Shown here in pieces: positions 47,821-56,897 of a stretch of DNA of 64,000 nucleotides. How positions within the stretch are numbered: position 1 is the first letter of the stretch; each line of letters starts with the position of its first letter. The translations under genes were made by a program, and so were the position numbers. The notes under the pieces were generated by a model. It had not been told where the DNA came from. It saw only the letters and a program-made list of their open reading frames with translations, and made no database searches. Source of the stretch: Longispora fulva (GTDB lineage Bacteria; Actinomycetota; Actinomycetes; Mycobacteriales; Micromonosporaceae); assembly GCF_015751905.1 (NCBI RefSeq), contig NZ_JADOUF010000001.1, positions 6,510,001 through 6,574,000 of the forward strand, read 5' to 3'.

Positions 47821-48666
47821 ATGTTGACCAGTGACCTGCTCAGGGCCGGGCCGGGCGTCCGGCTCGCCGACATCGACCCGCGCGGCACGCCGGGGGTCAC
47901 GTCGCGAAAGGACCCGAAACAGTGGTCCCGGGTCGAGGTCTCGCTGATCGGGGCCGAGCTCGCCAGCCACCAGGAGATGCTGTACGCGGACGCGAAGGCC
48001 GGCTCCGACCCCCGCCGGGTGCTCCTGGTCCTGCAGGCCATGGACTGCGGCGGCAAGGACGGCACGGTGAAGAACGTCGTCGGCCAGTTCGACCCGCTCG
48101 GGCTGCGGATCGTCAGCTTCGGCGCGCCGACGAAGGAGGAGTTGGCGCACCCGTTCCTGTGGCGGATCAAGAACGCGCTGCCGCCGGCCGGGTACGTCGG
48201 CGTGTTCAACCGCTCGCACTACGAGGACGTGCTGATCGTCCGGGTGCACGACCTGGTGCCCCGCCGGGTGTGGGCGCGGCGGTACGACACGATCAACCGG
48301 TTCGAGGCCGAGCTGGTCGGCGAGGGCTACACCCTGGTCAAGGTGATGCTGCACATCTCGAAGGAGGAGCAGCGCAAGCGGTTGGCCGACCGGTTGTCGG
48401 ACCCGACGAAGCACTGGAAGTACAACCCGGGGGACATCGACGAACGGGGCTACTGGGACGACTACCAGGAGGCCTACCAGGCGGTGCTGGACCGGTGCTC
48501 GACCGAGGCCGCCCCGTGGTACGTGGTGCCGGCCGACCGGAAGTGGTACCGGAACTACGCGGTGGCCGCGCTGCTGAGAGAGGCGTTCGAGGGGCTCAAC
48601 CTGAAGTACCCTAAAGCAGATTTTGATCTGAAAAATGAGGTCAAACGCCTGGAGGCCAGCATGTGA
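47821..48666 (+). CDS. ppk2: Polyphosphate kinase 2
   Basis: 281 residues. Walker A is AMDCGGKDGTVKN, followed by the family motifs PTKEELAHPFLWRI, NRSHYEDVLIVRVH and DPTKHWKYNPGDI. PPK2 enzymes use polyphosphate to phosphorylate NDPs/NMPs or the reverse. It ends inside a PHO-box-like repeat set and precedes the phosphate transport genes. The role is thus probably in phosphate storage or use. Confidence 0.92.
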   Translation: MLTSDLLRAGPGVRLADIDPRGTPGVTSRKDPKQWSRVEVSLIGAELASHQEMLYADAKAGSDPRRVLLVLQAMDCGGKDGTVKNVVGQFDPLGLRIVSFGAPTKEELAHPFLWRIKNALPPAGYVGVFNRSHYEDVLIVRVHDLVPRRVWARRYDTINRFEAELVGEGYTLVKVMLHISKEEQRKRLADRLSDPTKHWKYNPGDIDERGYWDDYQEAYQAVLDRCSTEAAPWYVVPADRKWYRNYAVAALLREAFEGLNLKYPKADFDLKNEVKRLEASM

Positions 48667-48690
48667 ACGGCGGGTTAACCAGGGTTGAAC
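48658..48690 (-). promoter_or_regulatory. PHO-box-like direct repeats upstream of the pit operon
   Basis: Read on the minus strand: three consecutive 11-bp units, GTTCAACCCTG (48690-48680), GTTAACCCGCC (48679-48669) and GTTCACATGCT (48668-48658). This matches the GTTCACC-type 11-bp repeats bound by PhoP in Streptomyces. TAGGGT at 48702 could be the -10 box of the DUF47 gene. The orientation is opposite to the gene, so activation or repression cannot be told. Confidence 0.65.
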
Positions 48691-48781
48691 CATTGACAAA
48701 GTAGGGTACGCGCCTGTAACCGCCGCCGAGGCAGTGCCTAGCATTCGCCTGGACCTGTCCATACACGCTCATGAGGTTGCC

Positions 48782-49408
48782 GTGCGATTCAAGCTTCGTC
48801 CCAGCGAGGACGCGTTCTACGAGTTCTTCAGTCGGGCCGCGCAGAACCTGGTCAAGGGCGCGGAGATCCTGAGCGAGCTGGGGCTGGCGGAGGTCGACAT
48901 CCCGTCGGTCGCCGAGCGCCTGGTCGACGTCGAGCACGACAGCGACCAGATCACGCACGAGCTGTACAACAAGATCAACTCGACGTTCGTCACGCCGTTC
49001 GACCGGGAGGACATCTACCGGCTCGGCTCGCTGCTGGACGACTGCATGGACCACATCGAGGCCGTCGGCAGCCTGGTCTACCTCTATGGCCTGACCAGCC
49101 TGCCCACCCTGCCCCGGGAGATGCACGACCTCGTCGAGGTCATCAACGAGCAGGCCAGGGTCACCGCCGCAGCCATGCCGGGCCTGAAGGGCATGCGGGG
49201 CCTCAAGGACTACTGGGTCGAGATCAACCGGCTGGAGAACGCCGGCGACCGGGCGTACCGGATGCTGCTCGTCCGACTGTTCTCCGGCGAGTACGACGCC
49301 CTCACCGTGCTGAAGATGAAGGAGGTCGCCGACGAGCTCGAGGCCGCCTGTGACGCCTTCGAGCACGTCGCGAACACCATCGAGACCATCTCGGTCAAGG
49401 AGTCATGA
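48782..49408 (+). CDS. DUF47/PhoU-like protein linked to Pit transport
   Basis: 208 residues, all helical, with the PhoU/DUF47-type pattern FFSRAAQNLVKGAEILSELG, DVEHDSDQITHELYNKINSTFVTPFDREDIYRL and a C-terminal LKMKEVADELEAACDAFEHVANTIE. Members regulate the low-affinity transporter encoded next. The GTG start (48782) gives RFKLRPSEDAFYEFF, matching the family's N-terminus. Coupled to pit (ATGA). Confidence 0.88.
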   Translation: MRFKLRPSEDAFYEFFSRAAQNLVKGAEILSELGLAEVDIPSVAERLVDVEHDSDQITHELYNKINSTFVTPFDREDIYRLGSLLDDCMDHIEAVGSLVYLYGLTSLPTLPREMHDLVEVINEQARVTAAAMPGLKGMRGLKDYWVEINRLENAGDRAYRMLLVRLFSGEYDALTVLKMKEVADELEAACDAFEHVANTIETISVKES

Positions 49409-50394
49409 GCGCCGCGCTCGTCGGCACGATCGCGGTCATCGTGCTGGCCATGGGGTTCAACTACACCAACGGCTTCCACGACGCCGCGAACGCCATCGCC
49501 ACCTCGGTCTCCACCCGCGCGCTGACGCCGCGGATCGCGCTCGGCGTCGCCGCCGTGGGCAACCTCGTCGGATCCTTCCTCGGCGTCAAGGTCGCCGCGA
49601 CGGTGGGCAAGGGCGTCATCGCGCACGCGACGCTGCCCGTCGTGGGCGCCGGCCTGGTCGGCGCGATCACCTGGAACCTCGTCACCTGGTACTTCGGCAT
49701 CCCGTCCTCCTCCTCGCAGGCCCTGATCGGCGGCCTGGTCGGGGCCGCGCTCGCCGGCGGCGTGACCGTCCTGTGGGCCGGCATCTGGGAGAAGATCATC
49801 AAGCCGATGCTCGTCTCCCCGCTGGTCGGCTTCGCGCTCGGCTTCCTCGTGATGCTCGCCGTGTACTGGATCTTCCGGCGCGGCCACCCGGGCAAGCTCA
49901 ACCGCGGCTTCCGGATTGCGCAGACCCTGTCCGCGGCCGGGATGTCGATCGGGCACGGCATGCAGGACGCCGCCAAGACCATGGGCATCGTGGTACTGGC
50001 CCTGGTCGCCGGCGGGTACCACGGCGAGCACGACAAGAACATTCCGCTGTGGGTGTTCTTCCTGACCGCGGCGGTGCTGGCCGCCGGCACGTACTCGGGC
50101 GGCTGGCGGATCATCAAGACCCTCGGCCGCAAGGTCATCGACCTGGGCCCGGCGCAGGGGTTCGCGGCGGAGACGGCGGCGACGACGGTGCTGTTCGTCT
50201 CGGCGCAGTACGGACTGCCGATCTCGACCACGCACACGATCACCTCGGCGATCATGGGCGTGGGCGCGACCAAGCGGCTGTCGGCCGTGCGGTGGGGCGT
50301 GGCGGGCAACATCATCATCGCGTGGGTGTTGACCTTCCCGGCGGCGGCGGCCGTGGCGGCGTTGTCGTACTTCGTATACTCCCGGTTCGCTTAG
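49405..50394 (+). CDS. pit: Low-affinity inorganic phosphate transporter (Pit)
   Basis: 329 residues with ten or so membrane helices. The PiT signatures NYTNGFHDAANAIATSVSTRAL (inverted twin repeat 1) and the C-terminal GLPISTTHTITSAIMGVGATKRL are intact. It uses a proton-coupled metal-phosphate mechanism. ATG at 49405 overlaps the regulator's stop. A terminator hairpin follows. Confidence 0.94.
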   Translation: MSAALVGTIAVIVLAMGFNYTNGFHDAANAIATSVSTRALTPRIALGVAAVGNLVGSFLGVKVAATVGKGVIAHATLPVVGAGLVGAITWNLVTWYFGIPSSSSQALIGGLVGAALAGGVTVLWAGIWEKIIKPMLVSPLVGFALGFLVMLAVYWIFRRGHPGKLNRGFRIAQTLSAAGMSIGHGMQDAAKTMGIVVLALVAGGYHGEHDKNIPLWVFFLTAAVLAAGTYSGGWRIIKTLGRKVIDLGPAQGFAAETAATTVLFVSAQYGLPISTTHTITSAIMGVGATKRLSAVRWGVAGNIIIAWVLTFPAAAAVAALSYFVYSRFA

Positions 50395-50455
50395 GCCGCC
50401 CTGCGGCCCCGGGCGGTGCTGCCGAACGCGGGGCCTGCCGGTCGGTGGACACGGC

Positions 50456-50491
50456 GAAGGCGCGGCATCCCTGGCGGGGTGCCGCGCCTTC
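50456..50491. terminator. Terminator downstream of pit
   Basis: 12-bp perfect stem (GAAGGCGCGGCA arm) with a 12-base loop between the convergent pit and small membrane protein genes. Confidence 0.7.
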
Positions 50492-50499
50492 CGCGTTCG

Positions 50500-50661
50500 T
50501 CACGCCTTGCGGGACCTGCGGCTCTTCGTGAGCGCCAGCCCGGCGCCCACCAGGGCGAGCCCGCCGACCAGGAGCGCGATCTTCTTCCCGCGCCCGCCAC
50601 GGACCGCGCCGTCGGCGACCGTCGGATCCGTCGTCGACTCCCATGCGTCCTGCTTGGCCAT
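50500..50661 (-). CDS. Small single-pass membrane protein
   Basis: 53 residues from ATG 50661. A hydrophilic N-terminus (MAKQDAWESTTDP) is followed by one helix (about 28-46) and a basic end. It may be a small envelope protein. Not recognised. Confidence 0.55.
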   Translation of the reverse strand: MAKQDAWESTTDPTVADGAVRGGRGKKIALLVGGLALVGAGLALTKSRRSRKA

Positions 50662-50727
50662 CTCTGCCCCCTTCGCCACCCGTGACTGTCTCGACCGTAG
50701 CCTAGGCGACAAAAGGTGCATTACGGG

Positions 50728-51387
50728 TCAATATCCGGGCTCGCCGGGCAGGACCATCCGCGCGCCGTCCGGCGTGACCACGGCGCGGGGCACGATCGGG
50801 GTACCGGCGTCCCGGCCCACGGCGGCCCCGAGCACCGCTGCCACGTCCGGCAACCCGGCCAACTCGCGCAGCGTCTCCACCGTCGGCGGCAACATGGCCA
50901 GGTCACCGGCGGCGTGCCGGCGCACCGCCTCCGCCGGGCTCAGCCAGACGACGTGGTCGGCCTCCCCGCCCTCGAAGTACTCCGGGGCCTGGCCCTCGGG
51001 CAGCGCGGCGACGAAGAACCAGGTGTCGTACCGGCGCGGCTCGAATTCCGGGGTGATCCACCGAGCCCAGGGGGCCAGCTCCGTCAACCGCAGCCCGGTC
51101 TCCTCGAACACCTCGCGCACGGCGGTCGCTGCGATGTCGGCGTCCTCCGGCTCGGCGCCCCCACCGGGGAACGCGTGCATCTGGGCCGCGAACTTCATCG
51201 TCGTGGCCCGGCGGAACAGGTACACCTCCGGACCCGTTGGCGTGTCCCGCAGGATCATGACGGTGGCCGCCCGCCGGGGCTCCACAGGGGTTCCCGGGGA
51301 CTCGGCCCAGGCGCGGGCGCGCTCGACGAGCCAGTCGGGAAGGATCCGGGCCGGATCGACGAGCTCACCGTGCGTGGGGTCGGTCAT
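50728..51387 (-). CDS. NUDIX hydrolase
   Basis: 219 residues. The Nudix box AFPGGGAEPEDADIAATAVREVFEETGL has a central insertion typical of the CoA diphosphatase (NUDT7/RNU)-like group. Its start overlaps the upstream acetyltransferase stop (ATGA). The substrate is unassigned; a CoA- or nucleotide-pyrophosphate is likely. Confidence 0.85.
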   Translation of the reverse strand: MTDPTHGELVDPARILPDWLVERARAWAESPGTPVEPRRAATVMILRDTPTGPEVYLFRRATTMKFAAQMHAFPGGGAEPEDADIAATAVREVFEETGLRLTELAPWARWITPEFEPRRYDTWFFVAALPEGQAPEYFEGGEADHVVWLSPAEAVRRHAAGDLAMLPPTVETLRELAGLPDVAAVLGAAVGRDAGTPIVPRAVVTPDGARMVLPGEPGY

Positions 51388-52169
51388 GCCGGTTCTCCCG
51401 CCATCGCGGTACCGACCCGGCGGAAACCCACCTGCTCGTACATCCGGGCCACATCCGGGTCGCCGGCCGACAGGAACACCGTCCGCACCCCGGACGCCAG
51501 CGCGTCGGCCGCCAGGGCCCTGGTCACGGCGGCACCGAGGCCCCTGCGCCGGGCCGAGGGCAGCGTGGCCACCCCGACGATCTCGGTCACGTCGCCCACG
51601 GGCTGGTGCATGCCGGCAGCCAAGGGACCTTCGGGGTCGAACGCGGCGTACACCATCGTGGTGTGCGCCCTGATCCGGGCGCGCAGCGGCTCCAGCGCCG
51701 GCTCCTCGCCGGCGGCGGTGTCCCGCTCGGCCGTGCCCGCCGCGCCGACCATGGTGCCGGGCGCGCCGAAGCCCACGTGCTGCACCCCGCGGATCAGGGC
51801 GAGGTCCGGGTCGTTGGCCGCGATCCGTCGGACCCTGTCGTCCACCGGGTCCGCGCTGAGCTGCTCCAGGACCATCAGCGGATGGGCTGAGACCCGCAGG
51901 CCGGCCTCCTCGGCGGCGGCGCGCATGCTGGGGCTGATCTCGTCCACCCACTCGAACGACTCGGGCAGGCCCAGCTCGCGCTGCCGGTCCCGGACCTTGG
52001 TCACGTCCGCTGCCGTGATCTCGGCGGCGAGCCCCAGGGCGGGCCGGGCGTAGTACGGCCAGCCGCCGTCAACCGTGATGAAAAGGGTGAGTGGGCCATA
52101 AGTCTCGGTTCGCGCCGCTGTCCGGGGGACGGCGTCGAAATACGCCTCGAGCTGGAGAAGATCGGTCAC
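51384..52169 (-). CDS. GNAT-family acetyltransferase
   Basis: 261 residues. The C-terminal GNAT core has VGVATLPSARRRGLGAAVTRALAADAL (acetyl-CoA loop RRRGLGA), preceded by a ~120-residue N-terminal domain beginning TDLLQLEAYFDAVPR. The family is actinobacterial and uncharacterised. Coupled to the NUDIX gene and divergent from the thiolase. Confidence 0.83.
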   Translation of the reverse strand: MTDLLQLEAYFDAVPRTAARTETYGPLTLFITVDGGWPYYARPALGLAAEITAADVTKVRDRQRELGLPESFEWVDEISPSMRAAAEEAGLRVSAHPLMVLEQLSADPVDDRVRRIAANDPDLALIRGVQHVGFGAPGTMVGAAGTAERDTAAGEEPALEPLRARIRAHTTMVYAAFDPEGPLAAGMHQPVGDVTEIVGVATLPSARRRGLGAAVTRALAADALASGVRTVFLSAGDPDVARMYEQVGFRRVGTAMAGEPA

Positions 52170-52179
52170 GCCCCCAGAC

Positions 52180-52185
52180 TAGGCT
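52180..52185 (+). promoter_or_regulatory. TAGGCT -10 box of the thiolase gene, likely leaderless
   Basis: TAGGCT ends 7 bp before GTG 52193; transcription should begin at or near the start codon. Confidence 0.5.
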
Positions 52186-52192
52186 CTGCCTC

Positions 52193-53350
52193 GTGGACGC
52201 CTACCTGATTAACGCCGTGCGTACCCCCTTCGGCAAGCACCGCGGCGGTCTCTCGCACATCCGCACCGACGATCTGGCAGCGTTGCCCCTCGTCGAGCTG
52301 CTCCGCCGGGTGCCCGGCCTGGACCCGGCGAGGATCGACGACGTCATCCTCGGCGACACCAACGGGGCCGGCGAGGACAACCGCAACGTCGCCCGGATGG
52401 CGGCGCTGCTCGCCGGCCTGCCGGTGACCGTGCCCGGGGTGACCGTCAACCGGCTGTGCGCGTCCGGCGGCGAGGCCATCACCCAGGCCGCGCGGGCCAT
52501 CGGCTCCGGCGACGCGGCCGTGATGGTCGCCGGCGGGGTGGAGAGCATGAGCCGCGCGCCGTTCGTGCTGGCCAAGCCGGACAAGCACCTGCCGCCCTCG
52601 ATGGAGCTCCTGCAGACCCAGGTCGGCTGGCGCATGGTCAACCCCGCCTTCCCCGCCACCTGGACCCGGTCGCTCGGGGCCTGCGCGGAGTCCGTGGCCG
52701 CCGAGCTGGGCGTCGGCCGCGCCGAGCAGGACGAGTGGGCGCTGCGCTCGCACACCCTCGCCGCCGAGGCCTGGGACCAGGGCCTGCACGACTACGTGCT
52801 CCCGGTCGGCGACGTGACCCGCGACGAGTCGATCCGCGCGTCCACCCTCGACCAGCTGGGCGCCCTGAAGCCGGCGTTCACCCGGGACGGCACGGTCACC
52901 GCAGGGAACTCCTCCCCGATCAACGACGGTGCCATCGCGGTACTCATGGGCAACCGCGCCGTCGCCGACGAGTTCGGCGGCCCGATGGGCCAGGTCGTGT
53001 CCTCGGCGACCGTGGGCGTCGAGCCCGACCGGTTCTCCGTGGCACCCGTTCCGGCGATCGAGAAGGCGCTGGCCAAGGCCGGGCTCTCGGCCGGCGACAT
53101 CGACGTGTGGGAGATCAACGAGGCGTTCTCCGCGATGGTGCTGTCCTGCCTGACCCTGTTGAAGATCGACCGGGAGAAGGTGAACCCGCACGGCGGGGCG
53201 CTCGCGATCGGGCACCCGCTCGGGGCTTCCGCGCCCCGGGTGATCGTGGACCTGTGCCGGGAGCTTCGCCGGCGGGGCGGGGGCTATGGCGTGGCCGCCG
53301 CGTGCATCGGGGTCGGTCAGGGGACCGCCATGGTGATCAAGGTCGAGTAG
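52193..53350 (+). CDS. Thiolase family protein (acetyl-CoA C-acyltransferase)
   Basis: 385 residues. Catalytic Cys in NRLCASGGEA (about 89), His in GHPLGAS (about 345) and the second Cys in AACIGVGQG (about 376) are all present. Sequence style is nearest to PaaJ/PcaF (beta-ketoadipyl/3-oxoadipyl-CoA thiolases) or FadA-type enzymes. It is monocistronic, so the pathway cannot be fixed from neighbours. Confidence 0.88.
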   Translation: MDAYLINAVRTPFGKHRGGLSHIRTDDLAALPLVELLRRVPGLDPARIDDVILGDTNGAGEDNRNVARMAALLAGLPVTVPGVTVNRLCASGGEAITQAARAIGSGDAAVMVAGGVESMSRAPFVLAKPDKHLPPSMELLQTQVGWRMVNPAFPATWTRSLGACAESVAAELGVGRAEQDEWALRSHTLAAEAWDQGLHDYVLPVGDVTRDESIRASTLDQLGALKPAFTRDGTVTAGNSSPINDGAIAVLMGNRAVADEFGGPMGQVVSSATVGVEPDRFSVAPVPAIEKALAKAGLSAGDIDVWEINEAFSAMVLSCLTLLKIDREKVNPHGGALAIGHPLGASAPRVIVDLCRELRRRGGGYGVAAACIGVGQGTAMVIKVE

Positions 53351-53513
53351 TGGTCGGACGCGCGGCTGCGGGCTGACCGTGGCCGCGCTCCGGCCGCAAG
53401 GGCCTTTGCGATGCCGTCCGGCCCCGGGTCGCCGACGCGTGCCGGGGCAGGTGTCGCCGTAACCGTGTGGTGACGGGGTTGACCTTGAAGCCTGTGCCGC
53501 GCCGTGGGCGCCT

Positions 53514-54029
53514 CTAGCCGGCCGTCACGAACTCCGCTGGCACGTGCTCCGTCAGCCACACGCCGTTCGTGGAACGGTAGAACACGTGGCCGGCCGCAGC
53601 CATCCGTCCGGAGTGGACGGTGAGCACCGCCGGTCGGCCGCGCCGGGCCCCCACCTGCTCGGCCGTGCCGGTGTCCTGGGACAGGTGCACGTGGTGCCGG
53701 TTGCCCTTGAGCAGGCCCTGCTCCAGGATCGGGGCCACGTTGCCGATCGGGGTGCCGTGGTAGAGGACCGTCGGGGGTTCGGCGGGCTCGTAGCCCAGGT
53801 CGACGTCGACGGAGTGGCCCTGGCTGGCCCGGATCCGGCCGTCGACGATCTCGAAGCGCTTCTTGTTGTTCTCGGCGACCACCTGGTCGAGCTGGTCGCG
53901 GGTGAGGCGCAGCGCGGCGAGGAGGTCCTCGACGTCGACCCATCCGGCCGGGTCCAGGGTGAGACCGGCGCGCTCGGGTTGGTGCCGGAGCACCTTCGAC
54001 ATCCGCTTGCTGACTTTCACTACATCCAT
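53514..54029 (-). CDS. kptA: RNA 2'-phosphotransferase
   Basis: 171 residues of the Tpt1/KptA family: KRMSKVLRHQPERAGLTLD, VLYHGTP, HHVHLSQD and the terminal LTEHVPAEFV motif. It removes the 2'-phosphate left by tRNA ligases or similar, forming ADP-ribose 1'',2''-cyclic phosphate. No bacterial tRNA splicing ligase is visible here, so its substrate is open; ADP-ribosylation is a known side activity in the family. Confidence 0.9.
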   Translation of the reverse strand: MDVVKVSKRMSKVLRHQPERAGLTLDPAGWVDVEDLLAALRLTRDQLDQVVAENNKKRFEIVDGRIRASQGHSVDVDLGYEPAEPPTVLYHGTPIGNVAPILEQGLLKGNRHHVHLSQDTGTAEQVGARRGRPAVLTVHSGRMAAAGHVFYRSTNGVWLTEHVPAEFVTAG

Positions 54030-54060
54030 GGCTTCAATGTAGGACCCGGGGCCAACGAGA

Positions 54061-54093
54061 TTCGGCCGCCCAGACAGCGTCCGGACGGCCGAA
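54061..54093. terminator. Hairpin downstream of pstB
   Basis: 8-bp perfect outer stem (TTCGGCCG with CGGCCGAA), lying just after the pstB stop (minus strand). Confidence 0.55.
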
Positions 54094-54105
54094 GTGAGGT
54101 GGGTG

Positions 54106-54882
54106 CTACCCGAACCGACCAGTGATGTAGTCCTCGGTCTTGCGCTCGGTCGGGTTCGTGAAGATCTTCTGCGTGTCGTCGTACTCGACCAGCCGGCCCG
54201 GGTCGCCCGTCTTCTCGATCGAGAAGAACGCCGTCCGGTCCGACACCCGCGCGGCCTGCTGCATGTTGTGGGTGACGATCACGATCGTGTACTTGTCCTT
54301 CAGCTGCGAGATCAGGTCCTCGATCGCGAGCGTGGAGATCGGGTCGAGCGCGGAACACGGCTCGTCCATGAGCACGATCTGCGGCTCGACGGCGATGGTC
54401 CGGGCGATGCACAGCCGCTGCTGCTGACCGCCGGACAGGCCGCCGCCGGGCTTCTTCAGCCGGTCCTTGACCTCGTTCCACAGGTTCGCGCCGCGCAGGG
54501 CCTTCTCAGCGGCGTCCTCCAGGGTGGCCTTGCCGCGCACGCCGTTGAGCCGCAGCCCGGCCACCACGTTATCGAAGATCGACATGGTGGGGAACGGGTT
54601 GGGGCGCTGGAACACCATGCCGATCATGCGGCGGACGGCCGTGACGTCGACGTCGCGGGCGTACACGTCCTGGTGGTCGACCGTCAGGCGGCCCTCGACG
54701 CGCGCGCCCGGCAGTACCTCGTGCATGCGGTTGATCGACCGCAGGAACGTGGACTTTCCGCAGCCGGAGGGCCCGATGAGGGCCGTCACCGACTTGGGCT
54801 CGATCGTCATGCTGACGCTGTCGATCGCCTTGAATGCTCCGTAGTACGCGGTCACGCCGGCCGCTTCGATGCGCTTGGCCAT
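54106..54882 (-). CDS. pstB: Phosphate ABC transporter ATP-binding protein
   Basis: 258 residues. Walker [10 protein letters not shown] (37-45), signature LSGGQQQR, Walker [14 protein letters not shown] and the H-loop ITHN-type [13 protein letters not shown] are intact. Powers high-affinity phosphate uptake with PstSCA. Last gene of the pst operon; 6 bp after pstA. Confidence 0.96.
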   Translation of the reverse strand: MAKRIEAAGVTAYYGAFKAIDSVSMTIEPKSVTALIGPSGCGKSTFLRSINRMHEVLPGARVEGRLTVDHQDVYARDVDVTAVRRMIGMVFQRPNPFPTMSIFDNVVAGLRLNGVRGKATLEDAAEKALRGANLWNEVKDRLKKPGGGLSGGQQQRLCIARTIAVEPQIVLMDEPCSALDPISTLAIEDLISQLKDKYTIVIVTHNMQQAARVSDRTAFFSIEKTGDPGRLVEYDDTQKIFTNPTERKTEDYITGRFG

Positions 54883-54888
54883 CTCAGG

Positions 54889-55932
54889 TCACCTCGAGAG
54901 CTTGCTGCGGCGTGCCAGGAGCTTGGCCGCGACGGTCAGGGTCAGAACAATGACGATCAGGGTGAGCGCCGCGGTCCAGGCCCGCCCGGGGGCGAACTTG
55001 GAGGAGTCGGTGGCCTGGTCGTACACGAAGAGCGCCAGCGACGACTGGCTCTCGAACGGGTTGAAGTTGATCGCCTTGCTCGCACCGGCCACCAGCAGCA
55101 CCGGGGCGGTCTCGCCGGCGGCCCGGGCGATCGCCAGCATGACGCCGGTGACGATGCCGGGCGCGGCGGTCGGGAGCACGATCTTGGTGATGGTCTTCCA
55201 CTTCGGGATGCCCAGCGCGTACGAGCCCTCGCGGAGCTCGTTCGGCACCAGGCGCAGCATCTCCTCCGTCGACCGGACCACGGTCGGGAGCATCAGCACC
55301 GCCAGGGCCAGCGAGGCGGCGAAGCCGGAGAGCACCGGGCGGCCGTCGGCGGAGAACATCGGCGTGATCGCCATGACCCAGAAGGCCAGGATGAACAGGC
55401 CGGCCACGATCGACGGGATGCCCGTCATGACGTCCACGAAGAACTGGATGGCCTTGGCGAGCCTGCCCCGGCCGTACTCCACGATGTAGACCGCGCCGAG
55501 GATGCCCAGCGGCACGGCGATCACCACGGAGATGGCCACCTGCTCCAGGGTGCCGATGATCGCGTGGTACGCGCCGCCGTGGGCGTCGCGTGCCGTGATC
55601 AGGTTCATCGACGTGCTGAAGAAGTTGGCGTCCAGGCGTGCGGAGCCCTTGCTCAGCACCGTGATGATGACCGAGACCAGCGGGATGATCGCCAGCAGGA
55701 ACGCGCCGTAGATGAACGACGTGGCGACCCGGCTCCGCGCGGCCCGGGGGCCCTCGACGGCCCGGGTGGCGATGTAGAGGCCGACCACGAACAGGACCGC
55801 GCTGAACAGGGCGGTGAGAACCACGCCGCCCAGGCCCAGGCCGAAGCACAGCGCTGCGGCCACGACCACGGCGGCCGCACCGATGCCTGCCGGTGCGAAC
55901 CGGGGCAACCTGCGTGCGGTGAGTGCGACCAT
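54889..55932 (-). CDS. pstA: Phosphate ABC transporter permease
   Basis: 347 residues with six or more membrane helices and the BPD transmembrane EAA-like region (TEEMLRLVPNELREGSYALGIPKWKTI). Starts at ATG 55932, overlapping the pstC stop (TGATG); a GTG directly before it is an alternative. Confidence 0.94.
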   Translation of the reverse strand: MVALTARRLPRFAPAGIGAAAVVVAAALCFGLGLGGVVLTALFSAVLFVVGLYIATRAVEGPRAARSRVATSFIYGAFLLAIIPLVSVIITVLSKGSARLDANFFSTSMNLITARDAHGGAYHAIIGTLEQVAISVVIAVPLGILGAVYIVEYGRGRLAKAIQFFVDVMTGIPSIVAGLFILAFWVMAITPMFSADGRPVLSGFAASLALAVLMLPTVVRSTEEMLRLVPNELREGSYALGIPKWKTITKIVLPTAAPGIVTGVMLAIARAAGETAPVLLVAGASKAINFNPFESQSSLALFVYDQATDSSKFAPGRAWTAALTLIVIVLTLTVAAKLLARRSKLSR

Positions 55933-56897
55933 CACCGGAACTCCCTCCGCCGGTACACGATGATCCGGGCGGTCATGTTGACGACCAGCGTGATGATGAA
56001 CAGCACCAGACCGGAGGCGATGAGCGCGCCGCGGCCGATCTCGCCGGCCTCACCGAAGCCGTTGGCGATGTTGGCGGCGATCGAGTTGCCGCCGCTCTCG
56101 ATCACGTTGAAAGAGATGACGAAGGTGGCGCCGAGGGTCATCGCCAGCGCGATGGTCTCGCCGAGCGCCCGGCCGAGGCCGAGCAGGACGGCCGCGATGA
56201 TGCCGGGCCGGCCGTAGGGCAGCACCGAGGTGCGGATCATCTCCCACTTGGTGGCGCCGAGGGCGATGGCGGCTTCCTCGTTGGCCTTGGGGGTCTGCAT
56301 GAACACCTCGCGGGACAGCGAGGTGACGATGGGCAGGATCATGATCGCGAGCACGACCGAGCCGAGCAGGATCGACTTGCCGAACGGGCCGTCGCCGCCG
56401 AAGATCGGCAGCCAGCCCAGGTTCTTGTTCAGCCAGGTCGACAGCTCGGTGACCGGACCGACCAGGTACTCCCGGCCCCAGAGACCGAACACGATACTGG
56501 GTACCGCGGCGAGCAGGTCGATCACGAAGCCGAGGGCCGTGGCCACCCGGCGCGGAGCGTAGTGCGACAGGAACAACGCGATCCCCAGGGCGACCGGCAC
56601 GGCGAGCAGCAGCGCGATCGCCGAGCTCAGCACGGTGCCGAAGGCCAGCGCCGCGATACCGAACTTGGGCGTCGGGTCGTTGGGGAACCACTTCGAGTAG
56701 GTGAGGAAGTTTTCACTGTTCGCGTTCAGGGCGGGGATGGCCTTCACGATCAGGAACGTCGCGATGGCCACGATGATCACCAGGACGGTGACGCCCGCGC
56801 CGGTGGTCAGCCACCGGAAGATGGTCTCCGCGCCGAAGCGCCGCCGCCGGGGGAGAAGCTCCCCGGCGACGGGCTCGGTGGTCGTGCTCGGCAGCAT
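55932..56897 (-). CDS. pstC: Phosphate ABC transporter permease
   Basis: 321 residues; the N-terminal helix (about 38-60) is followed by a periplasmic-side loop and further helices. The EAA-like loop EVFMQTPKANEEAAIALGATKWEMIRT is present. ATG overlaps the pstS stop by one base (TAATG). Confidence 0.94.
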   Translation of the reverse strand: MLPSTTTEPVAGELLPRRRRFGAETIFRWLTTGAGVTVLVIIVAIATFLIVKAIPALNANSENFLTYSKWFPNDPTPKFGIAALAFGTVLSSAIALLLAVPVALGIALFLSHYAPRRVATALGFVIDLLAAVPSIVFGLWGREYLVGPVTELSTWLNKNLGWLPIFGGDGPFGKSILLGSVVLAIMILPIVTSLSREVFMQTPKANEEAAIALGATKWEMIRTSVLPYGRPGIIAAVLLGLGRALGETIALAMTLGATFVISFNVIESGGNSIAANIANGFGEAGEIGRGALIASGLVLFIITLVVNMTARIIVYRRREFR

